64,000 nucleotides of DNA from Saccharomyces mikatae IFO 1815 (taxonomy: Eukaryota; Ascomycota; Saccharomycetes; Saccharomycetales; Saccharomycetaceae), in assembly GCF_947241705.1 (NCBI RefSeq), contig NC_079259.1, forward strand, positions 992,001 to 1,056,000, written 5' to 3'. Each line of letters opens with the position of its first letter. Positions within the stretch are counted from its first letter, which is position 1. Below the pieces are notes generated by a model, which saw only the letters and a program-made list of their open reading frames with translations, ran no database searches and had not been told where the DNA came from. Positions 35,685 through 45,806 of the stretch are shown piece after piece. Made by a program: the position numbers and the translations under genes.

Positions 35685-36245
35685 TCACTCTGCATATCAC
35701 TCTCTGAGGCACGGGGAGGAAGGTCATACTTTTGTTTCCCACGCTTGTATTTATTATCTCTATTTAAGAAGGCATATTCCTATGTGTATATGTGTGACTT
35801 TGGTTATGTAGTTGATTTGTAACGAAATATATATATAACAAGCTTCAAGCTATGAAGCATTTATCATTGTGACCAGAAACTTCGGCTGTCCTTAAGGGTT
35901 GTGAAGGGCTTGTTCAAAATCTTTTATGGCATATGAAAAACTTGATAGAGTGCGGTTTTTTTCAATTCTTTTTTATATTTACTTGATAATTTTGCTTTTT
36001 CAAAAATCTTTTTTTTATGTTGATCATTGTTTTCTGGGGGCAACAAAACCTCTATACATAAAAGTTGTATCGAATGAAATAATGTACTTTTTAAGAGGAG
36101 TTTTATTTATTCGTATGTATGTAATTCTGATGTTTAGGAAAATTCGTGGAGAAGAATATATATTTGAATAGAATCAAAAAATAGAAGGTAGAAACAAAGG
36201 AAGCAACATCAAACAGGTTGAACATATTCAGTTATATTACCAGCG
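35685..36245. other. Intergenic: convergent SUR2/ATP5 region, candidate replication origin
   Basis: This 561-base stretch separates two convergent genes and is very AT-rich from about 35930 to 36180. Convergent AT-rich gaps are typical sites of yeast origins. It holds a perfect ARS core match. I recall an S. cerevisiae origin (ARS429) in this interval but cannot verify it here. An 81-codon ATG frame (35926-36171) covers the same AT-rich part and looks like chance. Confidence 0.5.
35971..35981 (+). other. ARS consensus match (candidate origin)
   Basis: TTTTATATTTA matches all 11 positions of the ARS consensus WTTTAYRTTTW, and the next bases CTT agree with two of three positions of the extended GTT. 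Such matches are frequent by chance, so the weight comes from the convergent AT-rich setting and from my uncertain recollection of an origin in the syntenic interval. Confidence 0.4.
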
Positions 36246-36884
36246 TTAAATACTGTCCTCTAAGATCTTATTCAATTTCTGAATCTTTGTAGAGATACTT
36301 AAGTCAACAGTCTTGTCGCCAAGCTCTAAAATCAAACCACCTTTAATTCCTGGCTTAACCACGTTTTCCAGCTTCAAGGATTTACCTTGTCCTACCAATT
36401 TAGATGCGCTCAAAGCCTTCTCAATTCTCTTGAAAGACTTGGGATCTAATGGTTCGGCACTGGTCACAGTACCTTTGAGTAACCCGTTGTGTGCATCGTT
36501 CAGAATGCCGAAGTCGGATGAAATCTTTTCAAAACAGCCCAGTCTGTTATTTTCAGAAAGAACCTTTAACAAATTAACGACGTAACCATCCAAATTCTTA
36601 TTAGTTTCCACAATCGCATCGATGACAGAATTCCTATCATTCAATGACAGTGCAGGATTTTGCAATAAGTGGCCCAATTTTGGATTCTTCTTGACTGTGC
36701 TTTCAACTTTTTGCAATGATTGGAAGGCAGCATCGATAGAGGAGTTCTTCGCTGCGGCCTGGTATAAAGCCGTGGCGTAAGTACCTTCAACGCCAAAAAG
36801 TCTCACTGGTGGAGGAACAGCAGCTTTAGAAGCAGCAGCTCTTAAACTTGATGCAAATGATCTGGTAAACACTCTATTAATCAT
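36246..36884 (-). CDS. ATP5: ATP5, OSCP subunit of mitochondrial ATP synthase
   Basis: The 212-aa length is identical to S. cerevisiae. The N-terminus MINRVFTRSFASSLRAAASK is a classic mitochondrial presequence, with Arg spaced among Ser and Ala and no acidic residue. The mature part is the OSCP/delta family: a six-helix N-terminal domain (about 30-130) that sits on top of F1, and a C-terminal domain that contacts the peripheral stalk, with GGLILELGDKTVDLSISTKI near the end as the family signature. It links F1 to the stator of the F1Fo-ATP synthase. It is divergent from BFR2 across an 821-base region with two Reb1-type sites. Confidence 0.98.
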   Translation of the reverse strand: MINRVFTRSFASSLRAAASKAAVPPPVRLFGVEGTYATALYQAAAKNSSIDAAFQSLQKVESTVKKNPKLGHLLQNPALSLNDRNSVIDAIVETNKNLDGYVVNLLKVLSENNRLGCFEKISSDFGILNDAHNGLLKGTVTSAEPLDPKSFKRIEKALSASKLVGQGKSLKLENVVKPGIKGGLILELGDKTVDLSISTKIQKLNKILEDSI

Positions 36885-37142
36885 GGCTGGTTACTGTATA
36901 AAGAAATAGTGTGGTAGTTTGCTGATCACTTCTTAATCTAGGGTAAAAAACTTAATGCTACAACAGCTTGCTTAAGTTCTATAGCTATAATTAGGTTTAG
37001 CTTCCAAATATAAAAACTAGAAATACCTAGAGTAGAGTAACCAATCGACGGTGATGAGGGTTGTTAATGAGTTAATATTTCCATTACTTTGTCAAAAGCT
37101 TACTTCTGTATCTTCAATTCCTTGTTTTTTCCGACTACCGGC

Positions 37143-37149
37143 CGGGTAA
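37143..37149 (+). promoter_or_regulatory. Reb1-type site upstream of ATP5
   Basis: CGGGTAA is the Reb1 core, about 260 bases upstream of the ATP5 ATG. Reb1 clears nucleosomes from promoters. Assignment is by motif only. Confidence 0.5.
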
Positions 37150-37533
37150 ATACACCTCCGAAATATCAACATCTTATTGGCCAGCGTTGTTGTCCCTTGA
37201 AAGTGCTTATTTTAAGAGAGCAGTATATATCATAATAGTGCATTAAACCCAAGTGGTCTTATGAGTTATAAGCAAACTGTCTTACAAAGACAAGTTTGAA
37301 AGGAGACAAGGCCGAATAGTACTTTTTGATAGTCCTTATATAACAGGTCATATTTATATAGGACGGGATCTACAACCAGTGCTTGCGAGAACCGGATACC
37401 GTTGATGGAGAAATATTTTTCACAATTCAAATGTGGTGCTTACCACAACATCAAATATCCTGGCTCTTGCCTATACTATGTAGTGTTTTCTTTATAAGAA
37501 CATGGTTAAAAACTATGTCCATTTGACAGCTTG

Positions 37534-37540
37534 TTACCCG
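37534..37540 (-). promoter_or_regulatory. Reb1-type site upstream of BFR2
   Basis: TTACCCG, the reverse form of the Reb1 core, lies about 170 bases upstream of the BFR2 ATG and shortly before the RRPE and PAC elements. Assignment is by motif only. Confidence 0.55.
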
Positions 37541-37571
37541 AGTTACGTGATTTTTGAAAAAATATGAAGAT

Positions 37572-37583
37572 TGAAAAATTTTC
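37572..37583 (+). promoter_or_regulatory. RRPE element of BFR2
   Basis: TGAAAAATTTTC matches the rRNA-processing element bound by Stb3. It lies seven bases before a PAC element, the standard pair in ribosome-biogenesis promoters, about 125 bases upstream of the BFR2 ATG. Confidence 0.78.
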
Positions 37584-37589
37584 AGTTAC

Positions 37590-37597
37590 GCGATGAG
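37590..37597 (+). promoter_or_regulatory. PAC element of BFR2
   Basis: GCGATGAG is a perfect PAC core, bound by the TOR-controlled repressors Dot6 and Tod6. Together with the neighbouring RRPE it places BFR2 in the ribosome-biogenesis regulon, as expected for an SSU processome factor. Confidence 0.8.
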
Positions 37598-37705
37598 ATG
37601 AGATGATATTTGTATAGCAAAAACTATATACCTTGGTGGTACTGCAGCGCATAGTATACTGAATAACAGTCAGTGAATATACGACTAACATTACAAAGAG
37701 CAAGC

Positions 37706-39331
37706 ATGGGTAAGTCACTGGCAGATCAAATATCAGATATAGCCATTAAACCGGTTAATAAAGACTTTGATATTGAAGATGCGGAAAATACATCTTTATT
37801 TCAGCATAATGAAAAAATTGGAGAAAGCGACGGAAGTGACTATGAAGATGCCAATACAGAACAAACTAGGAAAGCACATTATGTAGAGGTGGAAAAATCC
37901 ACCTTAAGAGCGGAAAAAGGTTTGGAATTGAACGACCCGAAGTACACAGGCGTTAAAGGTTCTAGACAAGCATTATATGACGAACTTTCGGATAGTGCGG
38001 AGGATGACAATGAAGATAGTCAGGAGGAGGATGAGGAAGGGAAAGACGAGGAGGAGGAAGGAGATGCTCTTTCGTTCAGAACAGATTCCGAGGATGAGCA
38101 AGCAGAAAATGAGGTAGAAGAGGCGGATATTGACGGTGGTGAGATGGAGGAGGCTCAGCAGAAGAGAGATGCACTATCCAAACTGGTTCAGCAGGAAACT
38201 AAACAGGCTATCAATAAACTATCACAGTCAGTTCAAAGGGATGCCTTAAAAGGCTATTCAATTTTACAACAGACTAAGTTGTTTGACAATATCATTGATT
38301 TAAGAATCAAACTACAAAAAGCTGTGATTGCTGCAAATAAACTTCCATTAACTGCAGAATCATGGAAAGAAGCTAAAATGGAAAATTCAAAGGAAACAAA
38401 GCATCTATTGAACGAAAATGAAATATTATTTAATAAACTATTCAACCAACTGATAAATTTTAGAATAAAATTCCAAATTGATGACCATATCACTCAACGG
38501 GAAGAAACGGCGAAACATAAAATATCTAAAAAAAGATCTTTTAAAGAGCTTTACAAAGAGACTGATAGTTTAGATTCAGAACTAAAAGACTATAGAAATG
38601 CTGTGTTAAACAAATGGTCTACCAAAGTCTCTTCTGCATCAGGTAACTCTGCTTTATCATCGAACAAATTCAAGGCCATAAACTTGCCTGCAGACATGCA
38701 GGTGAAAAACCAATTATCCGATATGTCCCGCTTGATGAAAAGGACAAAACTGAATAGGCGGAACATAACGCCTTTGTATTTCCAAAAAGATTGCGCTGCT
38801 GGTAGATTATCAGAACTGATTTCTTCAACTGTCGACAACGGTGTTGATGACAATGAAAATTCAGATGATGGGCTCGATATCCCAAAAAATTATGATCCCA
38901 GAAGAAAGGACAATAGCGCCATTGACATTGCCGAAAACCCATATGTTTTCGATGATGAAGATTTTTACCGTGTTTTGCTGAACGATTTGATTGATAAGAA
39001 AATTTCCAATGCCCACAATTCTGAAAGTGCAGCAATCACAATCACTTCAGCCAATTCTCGTTCGAATAACAAGCTAAAGAAAAACATCGATACAAAGGCT
39101 TCCAAAGGTAGAAAATTAAACTACTCAATTCAAGATCCAATTGCTAATTACGAAGCTCCGATTACATCCGGTTACAAATGGTCAGATGACCAAATAGATG
39201 AATTCTTCGCAGGATTGTTAGGCCAAAGAGTGAACTTTAATGAAAATGAAAACGAAGAGCAATACGCTGGTGAAGAAAACGATGAAGAATCAGAAGCTGT
39301 TAAAAATGATGATATCCAAATCTTCGGTTAA
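37706..39331 (+). CDS. BFR2: BFR2, small-subunit processome factor (AATF/Che-1 family)
   Basis: The protein is 541 aa from the ATG at 37706 (534 in S. cerevisiae); eleven codons are open upstream only from a non-ATG start. It starts MGKSLADQISDIAIKPVNKD. Residues about 105-160 are a long acidic Glu/Asp run that probably accounts for much of the length difference. The helical AATF/TRAUB-type core follows, with LQQTKLFDNIIDLRIKLQKA near 202-221 and a C-terminal segment that includes NPYVFDDEDFYRVLLNDLI. Bfr2 works with Lcp5 and Enp2 in early 18S rRNA processing. The name refers to suppression of brefeldin A sensitivity. The nuclear role agrees with the PAC/RRPE pair upstream. Confidence 0.96.
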   Translation: MGKSLADQISDIAIKPVNKDFDIEDAENTSLFQHNEKIGESDGSDYEDANTEQTRKAHYVEVEKSTLRAEKGLELNDPKYTGVKGSRQALYDELSDSAEDDNEDSQEEDEEGKDEEEEGDALSFRTDSEDEQAENEVEEADIDGGEMEEAQQKRDALSKLVQQETKQAINKLSQSVQRDALKGYSILQQTKLFDNIIDLRIKLQKAVIAANKLPLTAESWKEAKMENSKETKHLLNENEILFNKLFNQLINFRIKFQIDDHITQREETAKHKISKKRSFKELYKETDSLDSELKDYRNAVLNKWSTKVSSASGNSALSSNKFKAINLPADMQVKNQLSDMSRLMKRTKLNRRNITPLYFQKDCAAGRLSELISSTVDNGVDDNENSDDGLDIPKNYDPRRKDNSAIDIAENPYVFDDEDFYRVLLNDLIDKKISNAHNSESAAITITSANSRSNNKLKKNIDTKASKGRKLNYSIQDPIANYEAPITSGYKWSDDQIDEFFAGLLGQRVNFNENENEEQYAGEENDEESEAVKNDDIQIFG

Positions 39332-39602
39332 ACAATTCTTTTCTTTTTTTATACACAGCACTCATTCAAGTTCACGGCTTATAAGTAGCTCGATGATTTT
39401 TAATGGATCCGGAAAGTCACTGCTCATAATATTTTTTTTGATTTAGTAAATATAATACCAGAAAAGGTAAAAATATGCAATCCTTAATATTTCGAAAGAA
39501 AAAATATGCTTTAGTATGTATCATTATTTAAGGTTAAAAGTATAAATATAGTACTTTGTATAAAAAGTCATGAAGAGAACCATTCAAAATTTCTAATTCA
39601 TA

Positions 39603-40889
39603 TCAACGAGGTGGGAATGCCAAGTTTTCTCTATGAGCAACATATTCACTGTCGTTATAGCCCAGTTCTTCTTCAATTTGATCACTGTGCAAACCTTTGA
39701 TTTTGATTAATTCAGCACTCGTGTAATCACATCTTGCCTTACCCACAGTTTGCAAAGGAAAATTTGGATCTAAAGCACCGTTTGGTAATCTTTTTCCAAC
39801 CTTTATATCAACACATTCTAGTTCATGGAAAGTGCCCTGAACATCAATAACTCCTGCTGGCAATAATCCCGCTTTATTTTTCCTTGTTAGGGCTGCATAC
39901 GCGCCTTGATCTATAACAATAGTACCTTTAGAAACAAGGCCGTGTAAAATCCAAAACTCTCTATTTTTTAAATGATGTTTATTATCGTTAGCGATAAACT
40001 TCGTATGCAGTGGGACGTCGAGAGCCTTCAATTTCTCGAATTCCCTTTTCTGCAGATTCATTAAGTCACCATCGTATGCTTCTTTAACTTTATTCTCATC
40101 ATCAAGTTCTAAAGTTTGCATATATTCAACAATTTTACCTATATTTGCAGGAGTATCACTGCTCATAATTAAGGTATGAACACCAGCATTTGTTGCCAAG
40201 TCTGCAGCAACTAATTTGGTTTCCATACCACCCGTGCCAACATCCGAGCCTGAACCGCTGGTAGTATTAACGCCTGGCAAGCCCTTGGAGAGATCTGGAA
40301 CAACCAAAATTGGCACAGCATCCGGATTTGTTCGTGGATTATCAGTATATAAGCAGTCTACATCTGTCAATAAGAAAAGATAATCTGCACGAATCAAAGC
40401 AGAAGTGATTGCAGATAAAGTGTCATTGTCACCGAATTTAATTTCCCTAACAGATAATGTATCGTTTTCGTTCACAATAGGAACAACTCCCATGTTCAAC
40501 AATTCATTAATGGTATTCTGAGCATTCTTATATTGCGTCCAGTCTAAAATATCATTTCTAGTCAGTAAAATTTGAGCAATGCGCTGACCAAACTGCGAAA
40601 ATAAAAGATCCCACCTCCCAATTAGTCTACCTTGTCCAATAGCTGCGATGGCCTGAACCTCTGCTAAATGTTTTGGCCTTTTTTCCATATGCATAGTCCT
40701 TAAACCAACAGCAATACCACCACTGGAAACAATGATAACTTTGTGCCCCATTCTTCTCAATTTGACCACAGTTTCGACAATAAGTGACATGATGGCTAGC
40801 TTAGGTTCTTTGCTTTTTTCATCTACTAACGATGAGGAACCCAATTTAATCACTATGGTATACGATTTGTTTTCATTAGCATTTTTCAT
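39603..40889 (-). CDS. PRO1: PRO1, glutamate 5-kinase
   Basis: The 428-aa length is identical to S. cerevisiae. Residues about 9-275 are the amino acid kinase fold: [10 protein letters not shown] near 16-25, [34 protein letters not shown] and [14 protein letters not shown] are all intact. A C-terminal PUA domain (about 320-410) follows, as in most microbial glutamate kinases. It phosphorylates glutamate to gamma-glutamyl phosphate, the first and feedback-inhibited step of proline synthesis in the cytosol. BFR2 converges on its 3' end, and CFT1 is divergent on the other side. Confidence 0.98.
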   Translation of the reverse strand: MKNANENKSYTIVIKLGSSSLVDEKSKEPKLAIMSLIVETVVKLRRMGHKVIIVSSGGIAVGLRTMHMEKRPKHLAEVQAIAAIGQGRLIGRWDLLFSQFGQRIAQILLTRNDILDWTQYKNAQNTINELLNMGVVPIVNENDTLSVREIKFGDNDTLSAITSALIRADYLFLLTDVDCLYTDNPRTNPDAVPILVVPDLSKGLPGVNTTSGSGSDVGTGGMETKLVAADLATNAGVHTLIMSSDTPANIGKIVEYMQTLELDDENKVKEAYDGDLMNLQKREFEKLKALDVPLHTKFIANDNKHHLKNREFWILHGLVSKGTIVIDQGAYAALTRKNKAGLLPAGVIDVQGTFHELECVDIKVGKRLPNGALDPNFPLQTVGKARCDYTSAELIKIKGLHSDQIEEELGYNDSEYVAHRENLAFPPR

Positions 40890-41440
40890 TTTTTCTATTT
40901 CTTTTAGATTTTTTACGGTAGCTGGTAAACTAACCTAAATTATCACCTGCCTTTGAAATAATTAGCCACTAAATGTCATAAGATTAATTTGACGTGTGAA
41001 ATATTCATCGAGAAGGTATTAATTTGTAGTTTTTCATCTCCTACCTTTATGTGATGTGTGGGTGCCGTTTCTTTTCGATTTGTATCAGATTCCTGTTAAA
41101 ACATCACTGGAGTAAATGTACTGTAAAAATGTAATCATTGATAATGAAAATAAATTAATCGAATAAGCCATATTTCAACATGTCTTAACTATTATATTCT
41201 GTAATTTACCGTGGCACTTATAAGCCCTAGTAGTGGAATTATGTATAGCTCATCCCGTCGGCTTCCATTACAGTAACGTAACAAATGATCTTAATAAGCT
41301 ATGTTCGAGGTGAGATATTTGACAGGGCAACTTTTAAAGGAATCGAAGTCACTTAAGCAAAATTACCGGATCATTGAATGTTTCACTAATTAAAACGGCA
41401 GGCACGAATTTTAGTTTATTTTACTCAAGTTGTTGGCCCT
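40890..41440. other. Intergenic: divergent PRO1/CFT1 region
   Basis: This 551-base stretch holds two divergent promoters. I did not find a consensus Gcn4 site (TGASTCA) for PRO1, and see no other element I would name. Confidence 0.5.
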
Positions 41441-44400
41441 ATGAATGTGTATGATGATGTTCTTGACGCCACTGTTGTGTCTCATTCTCTAACAGCTCAT
41501 TTTACTACTTCTGATTATGAGGAACTCTTAGTTGTCAGGACGAACATTCTTTCTGTGTACAGACCTACCAGAGATGGAAAGTTGTATTTGACTGATGAGT
41601 TCAAGCTTCATGGTTTGATCACTGATATAGGCCTAATTCCTCAAAAGGATAGCCCATTAAGTTGCCTGCTTTTATGCACAGGTGTCGCCAAGATCTCTAT
41701 TTTAAAGTTTAACAGTTTAACAAACTCAATCGACACATTGAGCCTGCACTACTATGAAGGTAAGTTCAAGGAAAAGTCACTGGTAGAATTGGCCAAAACT
41801 TCCACCCTAAGAATGGATCCTGGAAATGCTTGCGCATTACTATTCAATAATGACATTATTGCATTTTTACCTTTTCATACTAATAAAAATGACGAAGATG
41901 ATGATGAGGATGACGATAACATAGAGGAGGAAGAATTGGTCCATAACACAGACCAAAAGTCTCGAACAACAAACACTTTTTATAGGAGGAAAAGAACCAA
42001 GCTATGTGATAAGTTCACAGTGCCGAGCGTAATATTAACAGCTAATGAGTTATACGAAGGTGCTAATAATATCATTGATATCCAGTTTTTAAAAAATTTT
42101 ACCAAACCAACAGTGGCGATCTTATACCAACCGAGACTTGTTTGGGCAGGAAATTCAAAAGTTTCGAAATTCCCTACGCAATACGTTATACTCACATTAA
42201 ATATACAATCTACAGAAAATTCTGCAAGGATAGAATCGACAACAATAGCGTTTGTGAAAGAATTACCTTGGGATCTGCACACGGTCGTACCTGTTTCGAA
42301 TGGTGCTATCATTGTAGGGGCTAATGAACTGGCATTCCTAGATAACACAGGCGTTTTACAATCGACGATATTACTAAATTCATTTGCCCAGAAAGATTTA
42401 CAAAAAACAAAAATTATCAATAATTCCTCATTGGAAATTCTGTTCAGAGAAAAAGGCACAACGTCAATTTGGATGCCTTCATCCAGGAACAAAAAGGGAG
42501 GAAACAATAGTGACGAAACCTTACTACTCATGGATTTGAAATCTAATATATATTATATCCAGATGGAAGCTGAGGGTAGGTTACTGATTAAGTTTGACAT
42601 AATCAAGTTACCTATCGTCAATGATCTTTTGAAGGAAAATTCAGATCCAAAATGTATAACACGTTTGAACGCGACCAACTCAAACAAAAATATGGACTTG
42701 TTCATCGGGTTTGGCTCAGGAAATGCTTTAGTTCTTAGATTAAACAACTTGAAATCAACCATAGAAACAAGAGAAGAACACAAACTACCTCCAAACAAAA
42801 ACAGACTAATGGATGATAATGATGAGGATGATGAAGAACTGGAAGATTTATACGCTGATGAGGCCCCCGAAAATGGGCTAACAGCCAATGATTCGAAAGG
42901 CACTGTGGAAACCGTTCAACCATTCGATATAGAGCTGTTATCATCTCTAAAAAATATTGGACCTATAACATCATTGACCATAGGCAAAGCATCTTCAATT
43001 GATGATATAGTAAAAGGATTACCAAATCCGAATAAAAACGAGTATTCGCTAGTTGCCACATCTGGAAATGGTTCAGGTTCTCATTTGAACGTCATACAGA
43101 CAAGTGTTCAACCGGAAATTGAATTGGCATTAAAGTTTATCAGTATAACGCAAATTTGGAATCTTAAGATCAAAGGAAGGGATAGGTACTTAATAACAAC
43201 TGATTCAGCAAAATCCAGGAGCGACATATATGAAAGTGATAACAACTTCGAGCTGCATAAGGGGGGCCGTTTAAGAAGAGATGCAACCACAGTTTACATA
43301 TCAATGTTTGGTGAGGAAAAAAGAATAATACAAGTTACCACGAATCACCTATATTTATATGACACACATTTTAGGCGTCTCACCACAATTAAGTTTGACT
43401 ACGAAGTTATTCATGTTTCTGTTATGGATCCGTATATCTTAATCACCGTTTCAAGAGGTGATATTAAGATATTTGAACTGGAAGCAAAAAACAAAAGAAA
43501 ATTGTTAAAAGTTGATTTACCGGAGATATTAAATGAAATGGTTATTACATCAGGTTTGATTTTAAAAAGTAACATGTGTAATGAATTTTTGATCGGATTG
43601 AGTAAATCTCAAGAGGAACAATTATTGTTTACATTTGTTACTGCGGATAATCAAATAATTTTTTTCACTAAAGATCACAATGATAAAATTTTCCAATTAA
43701 ACGGTGTTGACCAATTAAATGAATCTTTGTACATTAGCACTTATCAATTGGTCGATGAGATTGTGCCTGATCCATCAATCAAACAGGTGATGATAAATAA
43801 ACTGGGCCATGACAATAAAGAAGAATATTTGACAATCCTGACCTTTGGAGGGGAAATATACCAATACAAAAAACTACCACAGAGGCGTAGTAGGTTTTAT
43901 AGAAACGTTACAAGAAACGACCTAGCTATTACTGGTGCTCCTGATAACGCGTACGCCAAGGGAGTAAGTTCAATCGAAAGAATAATGCATTATTTTCCCG
44001 ATTATAACGGCTATTCGGTAATATTTGTAACCGGTAGTGTCCCATACATATTAATAAAAGAAGATGATTCTACACCGAAAATTTTCAAATTTGGGAATAT
44101 ACCCTTAGTGTCAGTCACGCCTTGGAGCGAGCGTTCAGTCATGTGTGTCGACGATATTAAAAACGCTAGAGTTTATACTCTAACTATTAACAATATGTAT
44201 TATGGCAACAAATTGCCATTGAAACAGATAAAAATTAGTAACGTACTTGACGATTACAAAACTCTACGAAAAATTGTTTACCATGAAAGGGCTCAATTGT
44301 TTCTTGTGTCTTATTGCAAGCGGTTCCCTTACGAAGCACTAGGGGAGGACGGAGAAAAGGTTATTGGCTATGACGAGAATGTTCCACACGCAGAAGGATT

Positions 44401-45508
44401 TCAAAGTGGAATACTGCTTATTAACCCCAAAAGTTGGAAAGTGATTGACAAGATTGATTTTCCAAAGAATTCTTTTGTTAATGAAATGAGATCCTCAATG
44501 ATACAAGTTAATTCCAAAACTAAGAGGAAAAAAGAATATGTTATAGCTGGTGTCGCAAATGCCACAACTGAAGACACACCGCCTACTGGTGCTTTCCATA
44601 TCTATGATGTTACTGAAGTTGTTCCCGAACCTGGAAAGCCTGATACAAACTATAAGCTCAAAGAAATTTTCCAGGAAGAAGTCAGTGGAACTGTATCTAC
44701 TGTTTGTGAAATTAGTGGAAGGTTCATGATTAGTCAAAGTCAAAAAGTTCTGGTAAGAGATATACAAGAAGATAACTCTGTCATACCAGTTGCGTTTTTG
44801 GATATTCCCGTTTTCGTTACGGACTCTAAAAGTTTTGGAAATCTCTTGATAATTGGCGATGCTATGCAAGGATTCCAATTTGTTGGTTTTGACGCAGAAC
44901 CATATAGAATGATTTCATTGGGTAGAAGTATATCAAAATTTCAAACAATGTCACTAGAGTTTTTGGTGAATGGAGGTGATATGTACTTTGCGGCAACCGA
45001 TGCTGATAGAAACGTACATGTTCTGAAATATGCGCCCGATGAGCCGAATTCTCTATCAGGCCAACGTTTAGTTCATTGTTCTAGTTTCACCCTGCATTCC
45101 ATTAATAGTTGTATGATGCTCTTACCAAGGAACGAGGAATTCAGCTCTCCTCAAGTACCTTCGTTTCAGAACATTGGTGGTCAAGTGGATGGGTCCGTCT
45201 TCAAAATAGTTCCTTTGAGTGAAGAAACATACAGAAGATTGTATGTGATCCAGCAACAAATCATTGATCGAGAATTACAAATAGGTGGTTTAAACCCTCG
45301 TATGGAAAGATTGGCCAACGAATTCTATCAAATGGGTCACTCCATGAGGCCTATGCTTGATTTCAACGTTATACGAAGGTTTAGTGGACTAGCCATCGAT
45401 AGACGAAAAAGTACTGCACAAAAAGCAGGAAGGCATGCACATTTTGAAGCGTGGAGAGATATCATTAATATAGAATTCTCAATGAGATCTTTATGCCAGG
45501 ATAGGTGA
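41441..45508 (+). CDS. CFT1: CFT1, cleavage and polyadenylation factor subunit (CPSF160)
   Basis: The protein is 1355 aa (1357 in S. cerevisiae). It is the yeast CPSF160 homologue: three seven-bladed beta-propellers built from degenerate repeats and a C-terminal helical region (from about 1220) that ends near REIGGLNPRMER-type sequence and the final FSMRSLCQDR. Two acidic loops, around 145-165 (Asp/Glu run) and 450-475, are the variable parts. Cft1 is the scaffold of the polymerase module of CPF, binds RNA and the polymerase II CTD, and is needed for cleavage and poly(A) addition. The start MNVYDDVLDATVVSHSL matches the family. It is essential in S. cerevisiae. Confidence 0.97.
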   Translation: MNVYDDVLDATVVSHSLTAHFTTSDYEELLVVRTNILSVYRPTRDGKLYLTDEFKLHGLITDIGLIPQKDSPLSCLLLCTGVAKISILKFNSLTNSIDTLSLHYYEGKFKEKSLVELAKTSTLRMDPGNACALLFNNDIIAFLPFHTNKNDEDDDEDDDNIEEEELVHNTDQKSRTTNTFYRRKRTKLCDKFTVPSVILTANELYEGANNIIDIQFLKNFTKPTVAILYQPRLVWAGNSKVSKFPTQYVILTLNIQSTENSARIESTTIAFVKELPWDLHTVVPVSNGAIIVGANELAFLDNTGVLQSTILLNSFAQKDLQKTKIINNSSLEILFREKGTTSIWMPSSRNKKGGNNSDETLLLMDLKSNIYYIQMEAEGRLLIKFDIIKLPIVNDLLKENSDPKCITRLNATNSNKNMDLFIGFGSGNALVLRLNNLKSTIETREEHKLPPNKNRLMDDNDEDDEELEDLYADEAPENGLTANDSKGTVETVQPFDIELLSSLKNIGPITSLTIGKASSIDDIVKGLPNPNKNEYSLVATSGNGSGSHLNVIQTSVQPEIELALKFISITQIWNLKIKGRDRYLITTDSAKSRSDIYESDNNFELHKGGRLRRDATTVYISMFGEEKRIIQVTTNHLYLYDTHFRRLTTIKFDYEVIHVSVMDPYILITVSRGDIKIFELEAKNKRKLLKVDLPEILNEMVITSGLILKSNMCNEFLIGLSKSQEEQLLFTFVTADNQIIFFTKDHNDKIFQLNGVDQLNESLYISTYQLVDEIVPDPSIKQVMINKLGHDNKEEYLTILTFGGEIYQYKKLPQRRSRFYRNVTRNDLAITGAPDNAYAKGVSSIERIMHYFPDYNGYSVIFVTGSVPYILIKEDDSTPKIFKFGNIPLVSVTPWSERSVMCVDDIKNARVYTLTINNMYYGNKLPLKQIKISNVLDDYKTLRKIVYHERAQLFLVSYCKRFPYEALGEDGEKVIGYDENVPHAEGFQSGILLINPKSWKVIDKIDFPKNSFVNEMRSSMIQVNSKTKRKKEYVIAGVANATTEDTPPTGAFHIYDVTEVVPEPGKPDTNYKLKEIFQEEVSGTVSTVCEISGRFMISQSQKVLVRDIQEDNSVIPVAFLDIPVFVTDSKSFGNLLIIGDAMQGFQFVGFDAEPYRMISLGRSISKFQTMSLEFLVNGGDMYFAATDADRNVHVLKYAPDEPNSLSGQRLVHCSSFTLHSINSCMMLLPRNEEFSSPQVPSFQNIGGQVDGSVFKIVPLSEETYRRLYVIQQQIIDRELQIGGLNPRMERLANEFYQMGHSMRPMLDFNVIRRFSGLAIDRRKSTAQKAGRHAHFEAWRDIINIEFSMRSLCQDR

Positions 45509-45806
45509 AGAAAACGCCTACAATAATTCGATATCACTAGGCAGATATATACATATACCTACTATTAGGCATCCAAGTAGCGAATAGGATCAACTGCTTG
45601 AACATTAGATTTGTAACCATAAATACATCATCGAACAATTTCGGTGTTAATTTTACGTGACGGGGATGGAAAAAACATACCTTTCACACAGCAAAAAAAC
45701 AAACAAAGAACAATGCGTAAAACCATGTAAAAGTACAGAGGTGCCCATAATCTCAAGTCTAAACGAGAATATATACAACCGTACTAAAAAAAGGTGCTAT
45801 CTAGAT

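Larger units (their letters stand above)
36885..37705. other. Intergenic: divergent ATP5/BFR2 promoter region
   Basis: This 821-base region carries both promoters. It holds Reb1-type sites at 37143-37149 and 37534-37540, a CCAAT box at about 37032-37036, and adjacent RRPE and PAC elements near BFR2. The CCAAT box would suit Hap2/3/4/5 control of ATP5. Confidence 0.6.

Noticed and set aside
35926-36171. 81-codon ATG frame in the SUR2/ATP5 gap
   Set aside because: The sequence is extremely AT-rich, giving Phe/Ile/Tyr-rich nonsense, and contains the candidate ARS core. No family resemblance.
42553-42903. 116-codon antisense frame inside CFT1 and many similar frames inside GCN2, SSD1, SUM1 and RTT103
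   Set aside because: These are shadows of strongly supported genes. Serine-rich shadows arise opposite Asp/Glu repeats.
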